Source: Bradyrhizobium erythrophlei (lineage in GTDB: Bacteria; Pseudomonadota; Alphaproteobacteria; Rhizobiales; Xanthobacteraceae). From it: a stretch of 64,000 nucleotides of DNA. Position numbers and translations under genes: made by a program. The stretch is from NCBI GenBank assembly GCA_900129675.1, contig FSRD01000001.1:2221501-2285500 (forward strand), written 5' to 3'. Shown here piece by piece: positions 8,738 through 15,726 of this stretch. The notes below the pieces were generated by a model. That model saw only the letters and a program-made list of their open reading frames with translations. It did not search any database and had not been told where the DNA came from. Positions within the stretch are counted from its first letter, which is position 1; each line of letters starts with the position of its first letter.

Positions 8738-10768
8738 GTTAGCCCAACTTGCGCAGTTAGAGGCGAGATTTCGCTATTTTCGGGGATTTTGCATCGCGTG
8801 ACTTGAATCGGATCAATTGGTTAGACGGCGCGAAGCGGGGATTTGGGCGTGTAGTGCCAACCTAGGGTATTTTCTGGAGGCCGCGAGTCGGATTGATTCG
8901 GGCGCATGTATCTGCGCCACACCACGATACGCAAAGACGGCAAGGTTCATCGCTATTGGCGAGTTGTGCGCAGCGTGCGTGTTGGTCGTCGGGTCATTCA
9001 GCAAACGGTGGCGCAACTCGGCGAACTCGATGAGCAAGGCCGCTTGCAGGCACGGGCGCTGGCGCACCGGCTGATCGGAACTCCCGAGCGCGCGCAGCTG
9101 TTCGATGATGGTAGCGAGCAATTGACGGTGTCGGTGCGGTTGAAGGGCATCCGCATCGAGCGCCCGCGTCAGTTTGGCGATGTGTATCTGGCGCTCGCGT
9201 TGTGGCGCGGAACCGGGCTTGAGGGTCTGTGCGAGCGGTTGCTTCCAATCGGCAAGGAGCGCATCGCGTGGTCGAAGATGGCGGCCGTGCTGGTCACCGC
9301 GCGGTTTTGCGAACCGTCGAGCGAGTTGCACATCGCGGAGGACTGGTATCGACGCACGGCGCTTTCAGATTTGCTGCAGCTCGACGACGAGGAGGTCAAC
9401 AAGGATCGGCTCTATCGCGGGCTCGATCATCTGCTCACCTACAAGAGCGAGCTCGAAGCGCATCTGTCGCAGCGCTGCGGAGAGCTATTTGCGACCCAGA
9501 ACGAGGTGCTGCTCTACGACGTGACGAGCACATATTTTGAGGGCCAGGCCGCGGTCAATCCGCAGGCGCAACGCGGCTATTCGCGCGATCATCGCCCCGA
9601 CTGCAAGCAGGTGTGCATCGCCCTGGTCGTGACCTTCGACGGCTTTCCTTTGGGCTACGAGGTGTTCGCCGGCAACACCCACGACTCGCGAACCTTGCAG
9701 ACGATCGTAGCCACCATGGAGGCTCGGCATGGCATGCTGGGGCGGGTCTGGATCACCGATCGCGGCATGGCCAGTGCCGATAATCTGGCCTGGCTGCGCC
9801 AGACCGGCCGGCGCTACATCATCGGCGCGCCGAAGTCGGAACTGAAGAAGTTCGCCTTTGAACTCGCTCGCTCGGATGGCTGGCGCATGGTCCACGAAGG
9901 CGTCGAGGTCAAACTCACGCGCCACTCCGAGACCGGGGAGACCGTGATCCTGTGCCGCTCGGCCGACCGGCGCAGCAAAGAGCGGGCCATGCACGACAAG
10001 TTCAGCCGGCGGATCGAAGAGGCGCTCGGGCGCCTGGCCGCGCGGCTGGCTCGTTCGAAGAAACGCATCGATCCGGCGACGGTGAACCGGCAGATCGGCC
10101 GCATCCTGCAGCAAAACCAGCGATCCGCCGCCCGCTTCGCGATCACGCTGGAGCCGGATGGCTGCCCTGCGGGTTTCCGCCTTGGCGTCGTTTACAACGC
10201 CGCCTTCGACGACTGGGCCGCCCTTTCAGAAGGCGCCTATCTGTTGCGTTCGAACATCTGCGATTGGAGCGATCAGCAGCTCTGGAAGGCCTATATCCAG
10301 CTCACGCAGGCCGAAGCCGCTTTTCGCATCCAGAAGGACCAACTCAACCTCCGTCCAATCTGGCACCAGCGCGAAGATCGCGTGCAGGCTCATATCCTCG
10401 TCTGCTTTCTTGCCTTCGTGCTGTGGAAGAGCCTGGAGATGTGGCAGAGCCGCGCAGGTCTCGGTAATTCGCCGCGCATCATCCTGGAAGAACTCAAACG
10501 CATTCAGTCCCAGGACGTCGTTCTGCCGACCGCAGCGCATGGTCAGATTCGCCTGCGCTGCGTGACCCAGCCAGACCCGGCACAGGCCGCTCTCCTCAAT
10601 CGTCTCGGTATCGTCCTGCCAAAGCGAATGCGCCTCGCCCAGCAACACTTGCCAGCTCTCGAACACAGCGCTTAATCTTCACCCCGCACCAAAAATGTAG
10701 TGCCAACTTTTTGGCTAAGGCATTGATTTGCCTATAGGGAGGGTACGATTCTGCGCAAGTTGGGTTAG
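8738..10768 (+). mobile_element. IS1634-like insertion sequence (IS4 superfamily)
   Basis: About 2.03 kb, bounded by imperfect inverted repeats: TTAGCCCAACTTGCGCAG at the left and, complemented, TAACCCAACTTGCGCAG at the right (10751-10768). One transposase gene fills it. No obvious target-site duplication is seen: the left flank ends AATGGTTGTTG and the right flank begins GCCCCGCTGTGG. That suggests deletion or recombination next to the element after insertion. It abuts a tRNA-Gly fragment. Confidence 0.85.
8906..10675 (+). CDS. IS1634 family transposase
   Basis: A 589-aa DDE transposase. The N-terminus [18 protein letters not shown] and the [10 protein letters not shown] segment are typical of IS1634-family proteins. 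Likely catalytic residues are D205 ([12 protein letters not shown]), D285 ([13 protein letters not shown]) and E470 in [16 protein letters not shown], with the usual downstream helix [15 protein letters not shown]. Full-length and without frameshift, so it could be active. It is the only gene in the element. Confidence 0.92.
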   Translation: MYLRHTTIRKDGKVHRYWRVVRSVRVGRRVIQQTVAQLGELDEQGRLQARALAHRLIGTPERAQLFDDGSEQLTVSVRLKGIRIERPRQFGDVYLALALWRGTGLEGLCERLLPIGKERIAWSKMAAVLVTARFCEPSSELHIAEDWYRRTALSDLLQLDDEEVNKDRLYRGLDHLLTYKSELEAHLSQRCGELFATQNEVLLYDVTSTYFEGQAAVNPQAQRGYSRDHRPDCKQVCIALVVTFDGFPLGYEVFAGNTHDSRTLQTIVATMEARHGMLGRVWITDRGMASADNLAWLRQTGRRYIIGAPKSELKKFAFELARSDGWRMVHEGVEVKLTRHSETGETVILCRSADRRSKERAMHDKFSRRIEEALGRLAARLARSKKRIDPATVNRQIGRILQQNQRSAARFAITLEPDGCPAGFRLGVVYNAAFDDWAALSEGAYLLRSNICDWSDQQLWKAYIQLTQAEAAFRIQKDQLNLRPIWHQREDRVQAHILVCFLAFVLWKSLEMWQSRAGLGNSPRIILEELKRIQSQDVVLPTAAHGQIRLRCVTQPDPAQAALLNRLGIVLPKRMRLAQQHLPALEHSA

Positions 10769-10782
10769 GCCCCGCTGTGGCT

Positions 10783-10830
10783 ACAGCCTTCCAAGCTGAA
10801 TACGAGGGTTCGATTCCCTTCACCCGCTCC
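10783..10830 (+). tRNA. 3' fragment of tRNA-Gly (TCC), not a complete gene
   Basis: The block contains an anticodon arm CAGC-CTTCCAA-GCTGA with anticodon TCC. It continues with a variable loop, a T-arm GAGGGTTCGATTCCCTT and the 3' acceptor strand CACCCGC plus discriminator T. The D-arm and 5' acceptor strand (expected GCGGGTG) are missing, and upstream sequence runs straight into the insertion sequence. CCA is not encoded (CCG follows). Such 3' halves are the usual footprint of an integrase att site in a tRNA gene; alternatively IS-adjacent deletion removed the 5' half. An intact copy must exist elsewhere. Confidence 0.75.
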
Positions 10831-10929
10831 GCGTGCCAACGATTGCCGATGTTCGCCGTCGGGCTTGTGATCTCTGAAACATCGGATCGCGGTAACAGCG
10901 ATCTGGCTCGTCGGTCCAGACGTGGTCAC

Positions 10930-11532
10930 CTATTGGCGAGCTGACTTTTCCCTACCGACCCTGGGCGGTTCGAGCATGACCTCCTTCAAGCGATCACCAC
11001 TGGCGATGACGACCACGAAGTTGAGTTTGCCATCCTGCTTCATCAGACCTCCGGCAAGGGCGCTTCCCCCCGCAGCTTTCTCGGCGATGCGTACGGCGTC
11101 CGACAGCTCTTGCTCAACTGACTTCAGAGCAATGATGTTACCCAGATCCTGTCGGTCCAGTTCCCTCAGCGATGACGAAATTTCTTTTTCTGTAACGCTT
11201 CCGGTGTTCGCATCTATGACATTCTCCCAAATTCGCTCATTTCTTACCGTCCGCACCCGATAAATGGCCGGACCGGATATCTCAAAGCTAACGTCCGCGG
11301 TCCTTGAACCGCTATGTAAATGCTCGGCGATCGCTACCGCCTGACTGAGCGACATTTTTATTGCGCGAAATTGCTCGAGCAAGCGACGAAGCACGACCTC
11401 CTCGGCATCGCCTCGCGCGGCTACGCCTCTATTTGCAGCGTCCAAAGGTGAGTGGGTGACATCGGCTCTCGCGCCCGTAGCGGCAAGCGTGGCGGACAAA
11501 ACGACAATCGCTAACAATCGCTTCTCCGACAT
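10930..11532 (-). CDS. secreted protein with two PepSY-like repeats
   Basis: A 200-aa exported protein with a signal peptide (LLAIVVLSATLAATGARA-D). The mature part holds two copies of a PepSY-like pattern: SLSQAVAIAEHL...YRVRTVRNERIW.NVIDANTGSV at about residues 60-115, and a second at about 135-190 with ELSDAVRIAEKA...LNFVVVIASGDRLKEV. PepSY domains are often inhibitory or regulatory modules in the periplasm. It lies first after the tRNA fragment, with no obvious operon partner. Function beyond the fold is unknown. Confidence 0.65.
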   Translation of the reverse strand: MSEKRLLAIVVLSATLAATGARADVTHSPLDAANRGVAARGDAEEVVLRRLLEQFRAIKMSLSQAVAIAEHLHSGSRTADVSFEISGPAIYRVRTVRNERIWENVIDANTGSVTEKEISSSLRELDRQDLGNIIALKSVEQELSDAVRIAEKAAGGSALAGGLMKQDGKLNFVVVIASGDRLKEVMLEPPRVGREKSARQ

Positions 11533-11745
11533 GAGGTAAATCCAGTGGCTGTCTGTGAAAACTGACCGGTGGCTTATTGGTCACCTGCTCTTCGGCCCGA
11601 TGTGGACCGCATGCATTGCTTCCGTTTCGATTTCAGATGGACCCTGGCGTCGAGTTGGCGGCGCTTGTCCCGCCAGTCGCATGGAATGTAGTTCATGGTT
11701 TTCGGGTCAATCGTGAATGAGCCGTCAGGTGGCGCGTACTGAGCG

Positions 11746-11883
11746 CTATTCGACCGGGTAAAGCTGAACGCCTCTGCGCACGAGCTCCGACTCAATTGCG
11801 TCGAATGCGCACTCAATGGGCACGAGCCAGACCTTGACCGAACAGATGATGCAATCGCGAGCGAGGAGAAGGGCTGACGTCAT
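11746..11883 (-). CDS. 45-aa peptide translationally coupled to the small membrane protein
   Basis: A short frame, MTSALLLARDCIICSVKVWL then a hydrophilic half ending RRGVQLYPVE. Its ATG (11883-11881) overlaps the TGA of the upstream 69-aa membrane protein (11882-11880) as ATGA, the classic coupling arrangement. It has two close cysteines (CIIC) and an amphipathic second half. No homologue is recognised. An overlapping frame at 11574-11816 (TTG start) is another possibility, but the coupled frame is better placed. Together with the 69-aa gene it falls under the TetR-type operator at 12101-12122. Confidence 0.5.
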   Translation of the reverse strand: MTSALLLARDCIICSVKVWLVPIECAFDAIESELVRRGVQLYPVE

Positions 11884-12089
11884 GGAGTGGCCCTCCGGCG
11901 CTGGGCTTGTTGCGTGATCGGCGCGGCCTCTCGATCGACGAACGCGTGCAGCCCGGCAAGCAAGGATATCGTAACGCCCAGCAGCAAGCTCAGGCCCACG
12001 AGGAACAGAGCCACGACCAGGTTCAGGAATGCGAGTGCAAGCCCCGGCCCCGGATATTCTTTTGCGACCGACCAGAAAAGTGTTGACAT
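11880..12089 (-). CDS. 69-aa membrane protein under a TetR-type operator
   Basis: MSTLFWSVAKEYPGPGLALA precedes a long hydrophobic stretch (about residues 17-50, FLNLVVALFLVGLSLLLGV and on), enough for one long or two short helices, then a charged tail with QQAQRRRATP. AGGAGGCG lies at ideal spacing before the ATG at 12089. A 22-bp pseudopalindrome identical to one in the tetR/RND promoter lies 12 bases further upstream. This suggests co-regulation with the efflux pump and a possible role as a small pump partner, comparable in concept to AcrZ (inference). The next frame, 11746-11883, overlaps its stop. Confidence 0.7.
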   Translation of the reverse strand: MSTLFWSVAKEYPGPGLALAFLNLVVALFLVGLSLLLGVTISLLAGLHAFVDREAAPITQQAQRRRATP

Positions 12090-12100
12090 TTTTCGCCTCC

Positions 12101-12122
12101 TAAATACACTATACCGTATATT
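12101..12122. promoter_or_regulatory. TetR-type operator, copy 1
   Basis: The core AATACACTATACCGTATATT (12103-12122) is a pseudopalindrome with outer arms AATA.AC / GT.TATT. The 22 bases are identical, in inverse orientation, to 14040-14061 beside the TetR gene. Here the site sits just upstream of the ribosome site of the 69-aa membrane protein gene and could also touch the promoter of the + strand gene at 12267. Confidence 0.75.
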
Positions 12123-12266
12123 TCATATACATCCCGATCCCCGGGATATGTCAAGAGCGAAGACTCACAAGCGCGTGTTCCGGCTGTTCAAATGGCGGGG
12201 ACTTCGGAGCGTAAGGCTGCGCTCCCCTGGCGAACGCGAGTGCCTCAACTGTAGAAGGGATTCGAT

Positions 12267-12554
12267 ATGTTCAAGTACACATTGGTCGTCATGCTGGCAG
12301 CGTTGTTCGCCAACGGCACTGTCTTGGCGCAGGAGAACCGCGGCACGCCCGAGCAGAGGGCCGCATGTGCGCCTGATGCCTTCCGGCTATGCGCGAGCTA
12401 CATCCCTGACGCCGAGAATGTGGAGGCGTGTCTCAGGCAAAGAAAGTCAGACCTGAGCGATGCTTGCAAAGCCGCCTTCGATCACGCTGCGGGAACTGCT
12501 TCGGTCAAGACCATAAGATCGCTCCGGTACCGCGGCGCAAGAGATGAGGAATGA
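12267..12554 (+). CDS. small secreted cysteine-rich protein
   Basis: A 95-aa exported protein: MFKYTLVVMLAALFANGTVLAQ signal peptide, then a four-cysteine core CAPDAFRLC...CLRQRKSDLSDAC. This CxPDxxRxC / LSxxCxxxF pattern recurs in small Bradyrhizobium periplasmic proteins of unknown function. AAGGGA precedes the ATG. Its stop overlaps the start region of the next gene (12544/12559), so the two probably form an operon. The operator at 12101 is about 145 bases upstream, so TetR control is possible but unproven. Confidence 0.6.
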   Translation: MFKYTLVVMLAALFANGTVLAQENRGTPEQRAACAPDAFRLCASYIPDAENVEACLRQRKSDLSDACKAAFDHAAGTASVKTIRSLRYRGARDEE

Positions 12555-12558
12555 TCGC

Positions 12559-12996
12559 ATGAACACGATGTATGCTCCCGCTTTCGCCGCGTTCGGAGGC
12601 TCGGCCTTCGGAGCGATCTCTACGATCGTAACAGGATGGGTGAGTCGGCGCCGCAGGCTTCGCGAGCGCCACTATGCCCGGTCGATCTCCAAGCGCGAGC
12701 GGCTCTATCGAAGCTTCATCGAGGAAGCTTCCCGACTCTACGCCGACGCGCTGGTCAGCGACAAATCCGAGATTCCGCAACTGGTCAATCTGTATGCGCT
12801 CATCGGGCGGATGAGGATTCTGTCCAGCGATCAAGTGGTTCAAGCGGCGGAGCGGGCAGGGCGCCTGATCATCGAAACCTTCCTGTCGCCGAACCGCGAA
12901 CTCGTCGATTTACCTGAGTTCATGGAGGAAATGGATCCCTTGCGTCACTTCGGCGAAGCCTGCCGGCGTGAACTGCATTCGACCCCATCTCGCTGA
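12559..12996 (+). CDS. hypothetical membrane-anchored protein
   Basis: About 145 aa. A short N-terminal hydrophobic segment (FAAFGGSAFGAISTIVTGWV) is followed by an arginine-rich stretch RRRRLRERHYARSISKRERL and a helical cytoplasmic domain. An earlier ATG at 12544 overlaps the previous stop; the ATG at 12559 is offered as the start. The architecture (one helix, then basic linker, then a helical bundle) is common in uncharacterised proteobacterial proteins. No domain is recognised. Confidence 0.55.
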   Translation: MNTMYAPAFAAFGGSAFGAISTIVTGWVSRRRRLRERHYARSISKRERLYRSFIEEASRLYADALVSDKSEIPQLVNLYALIGRMRILSSDQVVQAAERAGRLIIETFLSPNRELVDLPEFMEEMDPLRHFGEACRRELHSTPSR

Positions 12997-13007
12997 AGTC
13001 CCAAGCG

Positions 13008-13298
13008 ATGCAGGAGCGGATACGCCAGGTGGCAGGATCGTCGTGCATTCGCCAGCGGATCGCACAAGCGGCGATCCGGTTGCACCGCGAGTTCGGTTTC
13101 AGGAAGACTACCGTTGCCGATATCGCTCGCGGAGCGTCGATGTCGCCCGCTAACGTCTACCGCTTCTTCGTTTCAAAGCAGGCTATCGAAGAGGCGGTCG
13201 TAGCGGATCTGTTCGAATGGGGCTCAGTCGATAGATCTGGCCGCCGACTTACGTCCCAAAGCCGTGGCGCAAGGATAGCGAGCGGGGTCTGTGGCTGA
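13008..13298 (+). pseudogene. truncated TetR/AcrR N-terminal fragment
   Basis: The first ~65 residues are a clear TetR DNA-binding domain: RIAQAAIRLHREFGFRKTTV, then ADIARGASMSPANVYRFFVS and KQAIEEAVV. After about residue 70 the homology stops and the frame ends at residue 96. The ligand-binding half is missing. The end meets the 3' end of the opposing TetR gene within 2 bases, so a deletion or rearrangement at about 13220-13300 probably removed the rest. It might still make a DNA-binding fragment. Confidence 0.75.
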
Positions 13299-13299
13299 T

Positions 13300-13965
13300 T
13301 CAAGGCCTCCAGTCTGCCTCGCAAGCCGCGAGAAAGAAATTGACCCGTTCGTGCAAGAACGTCGGCAGCTCTTTTCTGAGATCCTTCAGTTCCTCGCCCA
13401 TCAGAGATCTCATAAGCATCGGAAGCAGAATGAGATCCATGAACATCTGCGCGGTCGCAACGCTCCGCTTTGCGCTGAATGGCCCTTTTGATGAGCGCGC
13501 GATCCTCTGCGTTGCGTCGTTCAAGAGTTGAGAAACTGCCCCAGCCGCGCGGTCGCGCGCCGCGTCGTGAACATTTCGGCTTAACTCGGGAAATCGCCGC
13601 GACTCGGCGATCGTGGCGCGCGTGAGGTCCAACGTGTCCTCGACGAATCTCTCCACAATCTCGATGCCGAGATTGGTGAGCTTTTCCTGGATGGTGCGGC
13701 CTGCCGGCGTGAACCCGTCGAAATCTGTCAATCCGTTGATGGTCCGGGCTACCACAGCCACGAACAGCGCTTCCTTGCCGGGGAAATAGGCATAGATGGT
13801 CGGTTTGCTCGCAGGGGCCAACTCGGAGATATCGTCGATGCTGGCACTCCGAAATCCTTTCTCGAGAAAGAGCTGCTGGGCTGCATCGAGAATCCGCGCC
13901 TGGGCGTCGCTGGCAAGGTCCTTGGGCGGCCTGCCACGTTTCGGGCTTTTGTCCTTTGCCATCAT
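13300..13965 (-). CDS. TetR/AcrR family repressor
   Basis: About 221 aa. The helix-turn-helix is at about residues 20-65 (ILDAAQQLFLEKGFRSASID, then ISELAPASKPTIYAYFPGKE). It is preceded by a basic arm KDKSPKRGRPPK. The C-terminal ligand-binding domain is full length. I chose the ATG at 13965 or 13962, preceded by GGAGA, over a longer frame to 13995. It is divergent from the RND efflux operon, and a pseudopalindromic operator lies between them (14040-14061) with an exact copy at 12101-12122. By analogy with AcrR-type repressors it should control both itself and the pump. Confidence 0.88.
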   Translation of the reverse strand: MMAKDKSPKRGRPPKDLASDAQARILDAAQQLFLEKGFRSASIDDISELAPASKPTIYAYFPGKEALFVAVVARTINGLTDFDGFTPAGRTIQEKLTNLGIEIVERFVEDTLDLTRATIAESRRFPELSRNVHDAARDRAAGAVSQLLNDATQRIARSSKGPFSAKRSVATAQMFMDLILLPMLMRSLMGEELKDLRKELPTFLHERVNFFLAACEADWRP

Positions 13966-14039
13966 CGTCTCCAATCTCGAGTTTTGTGCGCGCATAGATC
14001 CCGCTTGACATGCTCAGAAAGAAAATGCAACGAAAAGAC

Positions 14040-14061
14040 AATATACGGTATAGTGTATTTA
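14040..14061. promoter_or_regulatory. TetR-type operator, copy 2
   Basis: The core AATATACGGTATAGTGTATT lies between the divergent tetR and RND operons. It is the exact reverse complement of 12103-12122. The element contains -10-like TATAGT on the + strand and TATACC/TATATT on the minus strand, so bound repressor would cover promoters in both directions. Confidence 0.78.
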
Positions 14062-14158
14062 TGGTCGTCGCAGACTGGCTTTGATTGCAGGGCCTGCGAC
14101 ATCTCATCCGGATGAACGGCCGCCGCTCATCCGGCACAACCTGAGGAGATCGATCGTC

Positions 14159-14596
14159 GTGACTGTGTGCAGGCTGGATTCGCCAATTGTGGAGCAGGGC
14201 ATTCTGCTGCGCGAATTGAACCACCGGATCAATAGTGGGCTCGCCTCGGCGATCAACCTGTTCTCGGCCGCGGCCGTCCGGGTCGAGGGGCCTGAGGCCA
14301 AGCGCGCCTTAAGCGACGTGGTCGAACTGTTGCATGGTCATGCCGATGTGCAACAGGCGCTCGCAATGCCCAAGGGCAAGGTGCTGATCGACACCGCGAC
14401 ATACATCCGCATGATGGGCTGCGCCATGCGCCGTTCGTTGCTGGATCGAATGAATATCCGGCTGGTCCTCGCGACCGAATCTCTTCCGCTCCAATCAGAG
14501 CGATGCCGGTGGCTCGGATTGATCGTCCACGGGCTCGTAACCAATGCCGCGAAGCATGCGTGCTTGTCACCTGGTCACTGCATGGACGTGTCATGA
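14159..14596 (+). pseudogene. truncated HWE/HisKA_2 histidine kinase, coupled to adaptor 1
   Basis: About 145 aa. The H-box ILLRELNHRINSGLASAINL, and near the end the N-box start HGLVTNAAKHA, identify a HisKA_2/HWE-type sensor kinase core. The sequence then breaks off (CLSPGHCMDVS) before the G1/G2 ATP-lid motifs, so it cannot be a working kinase. Its TGA (14594-14596) overlaps the ATG of the RND adaptor as ATGA, so translation of the remnant may now feed the adaptor gene. A GTG at 14159 after GAGGAG is the likely start. A deletion fusing the kinase to the efflux genes is inferred. Confidence 0.7.
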
Positions 14597-15726
14597 AACA
14601 TCACTCTGCGAACCAAACTGAAGTCGTTGGAACTGCTCGCAAATGCAAGCTGACAGGGGCCGGCATCCTGACGGCCGCGCTTATCGCAATCGCGCTGAGT
14701 GGCTGCAACGATCACGCCGCTGCCCCAATTACGCGCGCGGCGATCGTGCGCACGGAGATCGTGCAGCCGCGGGACCGACAAGCCTCCGTCACCCTGACCG
14801 GCGAAATCCAGGCCCGTTTTCGCACCGACCTCCCGCTCCGCGTCAGCGGACGTGTGCTCGCGCGCTATGTCGATGTTGGCGCCCGCGTCGAGGCTGGCGA
14901 TGTCCTGGCTTTGCTCGATCCAGCGGAGCAGCAGGCCGACGTCGATGCGGCAACTGCGGCGGTGCTGGCCGCAGAATCTCAGCTGCGGGTAGCCACCGCG
15001 ACCTTCGAACGGCAGAAGGCGCTGATCGCAAGCGGTTTTACCACGCGGACGGTCTACGATCAGGCGCAGGAAGGATTGCGAACTGCGGCAGGTGCGCTTG
15101 AAGCAGCAAGAGCGAAGCTCGGAACGTCGAAAGACGCCCTTGGCTATACCGCACTGCGCGCGGAAGCGGCAGGTGTGGTCACCGCGCGCAATTTGGAAAT
15201 CGGCCAGGTGGTACAGGCCGCGCAGCCCGTTTTCTCGCTGGCACAGGACGGTGAACGGGATGCCGTGTTCGACATCTACGAATCCCTCTTGTTTGGCGAT
15301 CTCGATGATAGCCGCGTATCGCTGGTGCTTGTCTCCGACGCTGGCGTGACGGCGAGCGGGCATGTCAGAGAAGTCTCACCCGCGATTGACGCGAAGAGCG
15401 CGACCATCCGCGTCAAGGTTGCCATCCAGGATCCATCGGCAGTGATGACACTTGGAAGCGCCGTTGCAGGAACCGTCAAAGCGAAAGCCCAGCAGCAAAT
15501 CGCATTGCCCTGGAGTGCATTGGCGGCGGCGGGATCGAAGCCCGCGGTCTGGACCGTCGATCCGGCGACCAAAACGGCTGCGCTCAAGCCGGTGACGATC
15601 GGCGGTTATGAAGCCCGTGAAGTGCTGATCAAGGCGGGCCTCGAGCCGGGCGAGCGCGTCGTGATCGATGGCGGCAAGCTGCTGAGCGTTGGCCAGCCCG
15701 TGACATATGAGGGAGACCCATCATGA
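14593..15726 (+). CDS. RND efflux adaptor (membrane fusion lipoprotein) 1
   Basis: A 377-aa HlyD/AcrA-type periplasmic adaptor that bridges an RND permease and outer-membrane channel. The N-terminus has a lipobox (ALSGC near residue 37), so it is a lipoprotein. The lipoyl-like half motifs are LPLRVSGRVLARYVDVGARV and the later AAGVVTARNLEIGQVV, with an alpha-hairpin between them. Its start overlaps the truncated kinase stop, and its stop overlaps the next gene's ATG (15723), so three genes are tightly coupled. Two adaptors in tandem before one permease is seen in some RND operons (for example MdtA-like pairs in Rhizobiales). Confidence 0.9.
   Translation: MKHHSANQTEVVGTARKCKLTGAGILTAALIAIALSGCNDHAAAPITRAAIVRTEIVQPRDRQASVTLTGEIQARFRTDLPLRVSGRVLARYVDVGARVEAGDVLALLDPAEQQADVDAATAAVLAAESQLRVATATFERQKALIASGFTTRTVYDQAQEGLRTAAGALEAARAKLGTSKDALGYTALRAEAAGVVTARNLEIGQVVQAAQPVFSLAQDGERDAVFDIYESLLFGDLDDSRVSLVLVSDAGVTASGHVREVSPAIDAKSATIRVKVAIQDPSAVMTLGSAVAGTVKAKAQQQIALPWSALAAAGSKPAVWTVDPATKTAALKPVTIGGYEAREVLIKAGLEPGERVVIDGGKLLSVGQPVTYEGDPS

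Noticed and set aside
10783..10830. Complete tRNA gene
   Set aside because: D-arm and 5' acceptor strand are missing, so only a 3' fragment is reported.
11574..11816. 80-codon minus-strand frame (TTG start) near the small membrane protein
   Set aside because: Overlaps the better supported 45-aa coupled frame, no ribosome site or domain. Its distal part (IDPKTMNYIPCDWRDKRR) could be a short separate peptide, but evidence is too weak.
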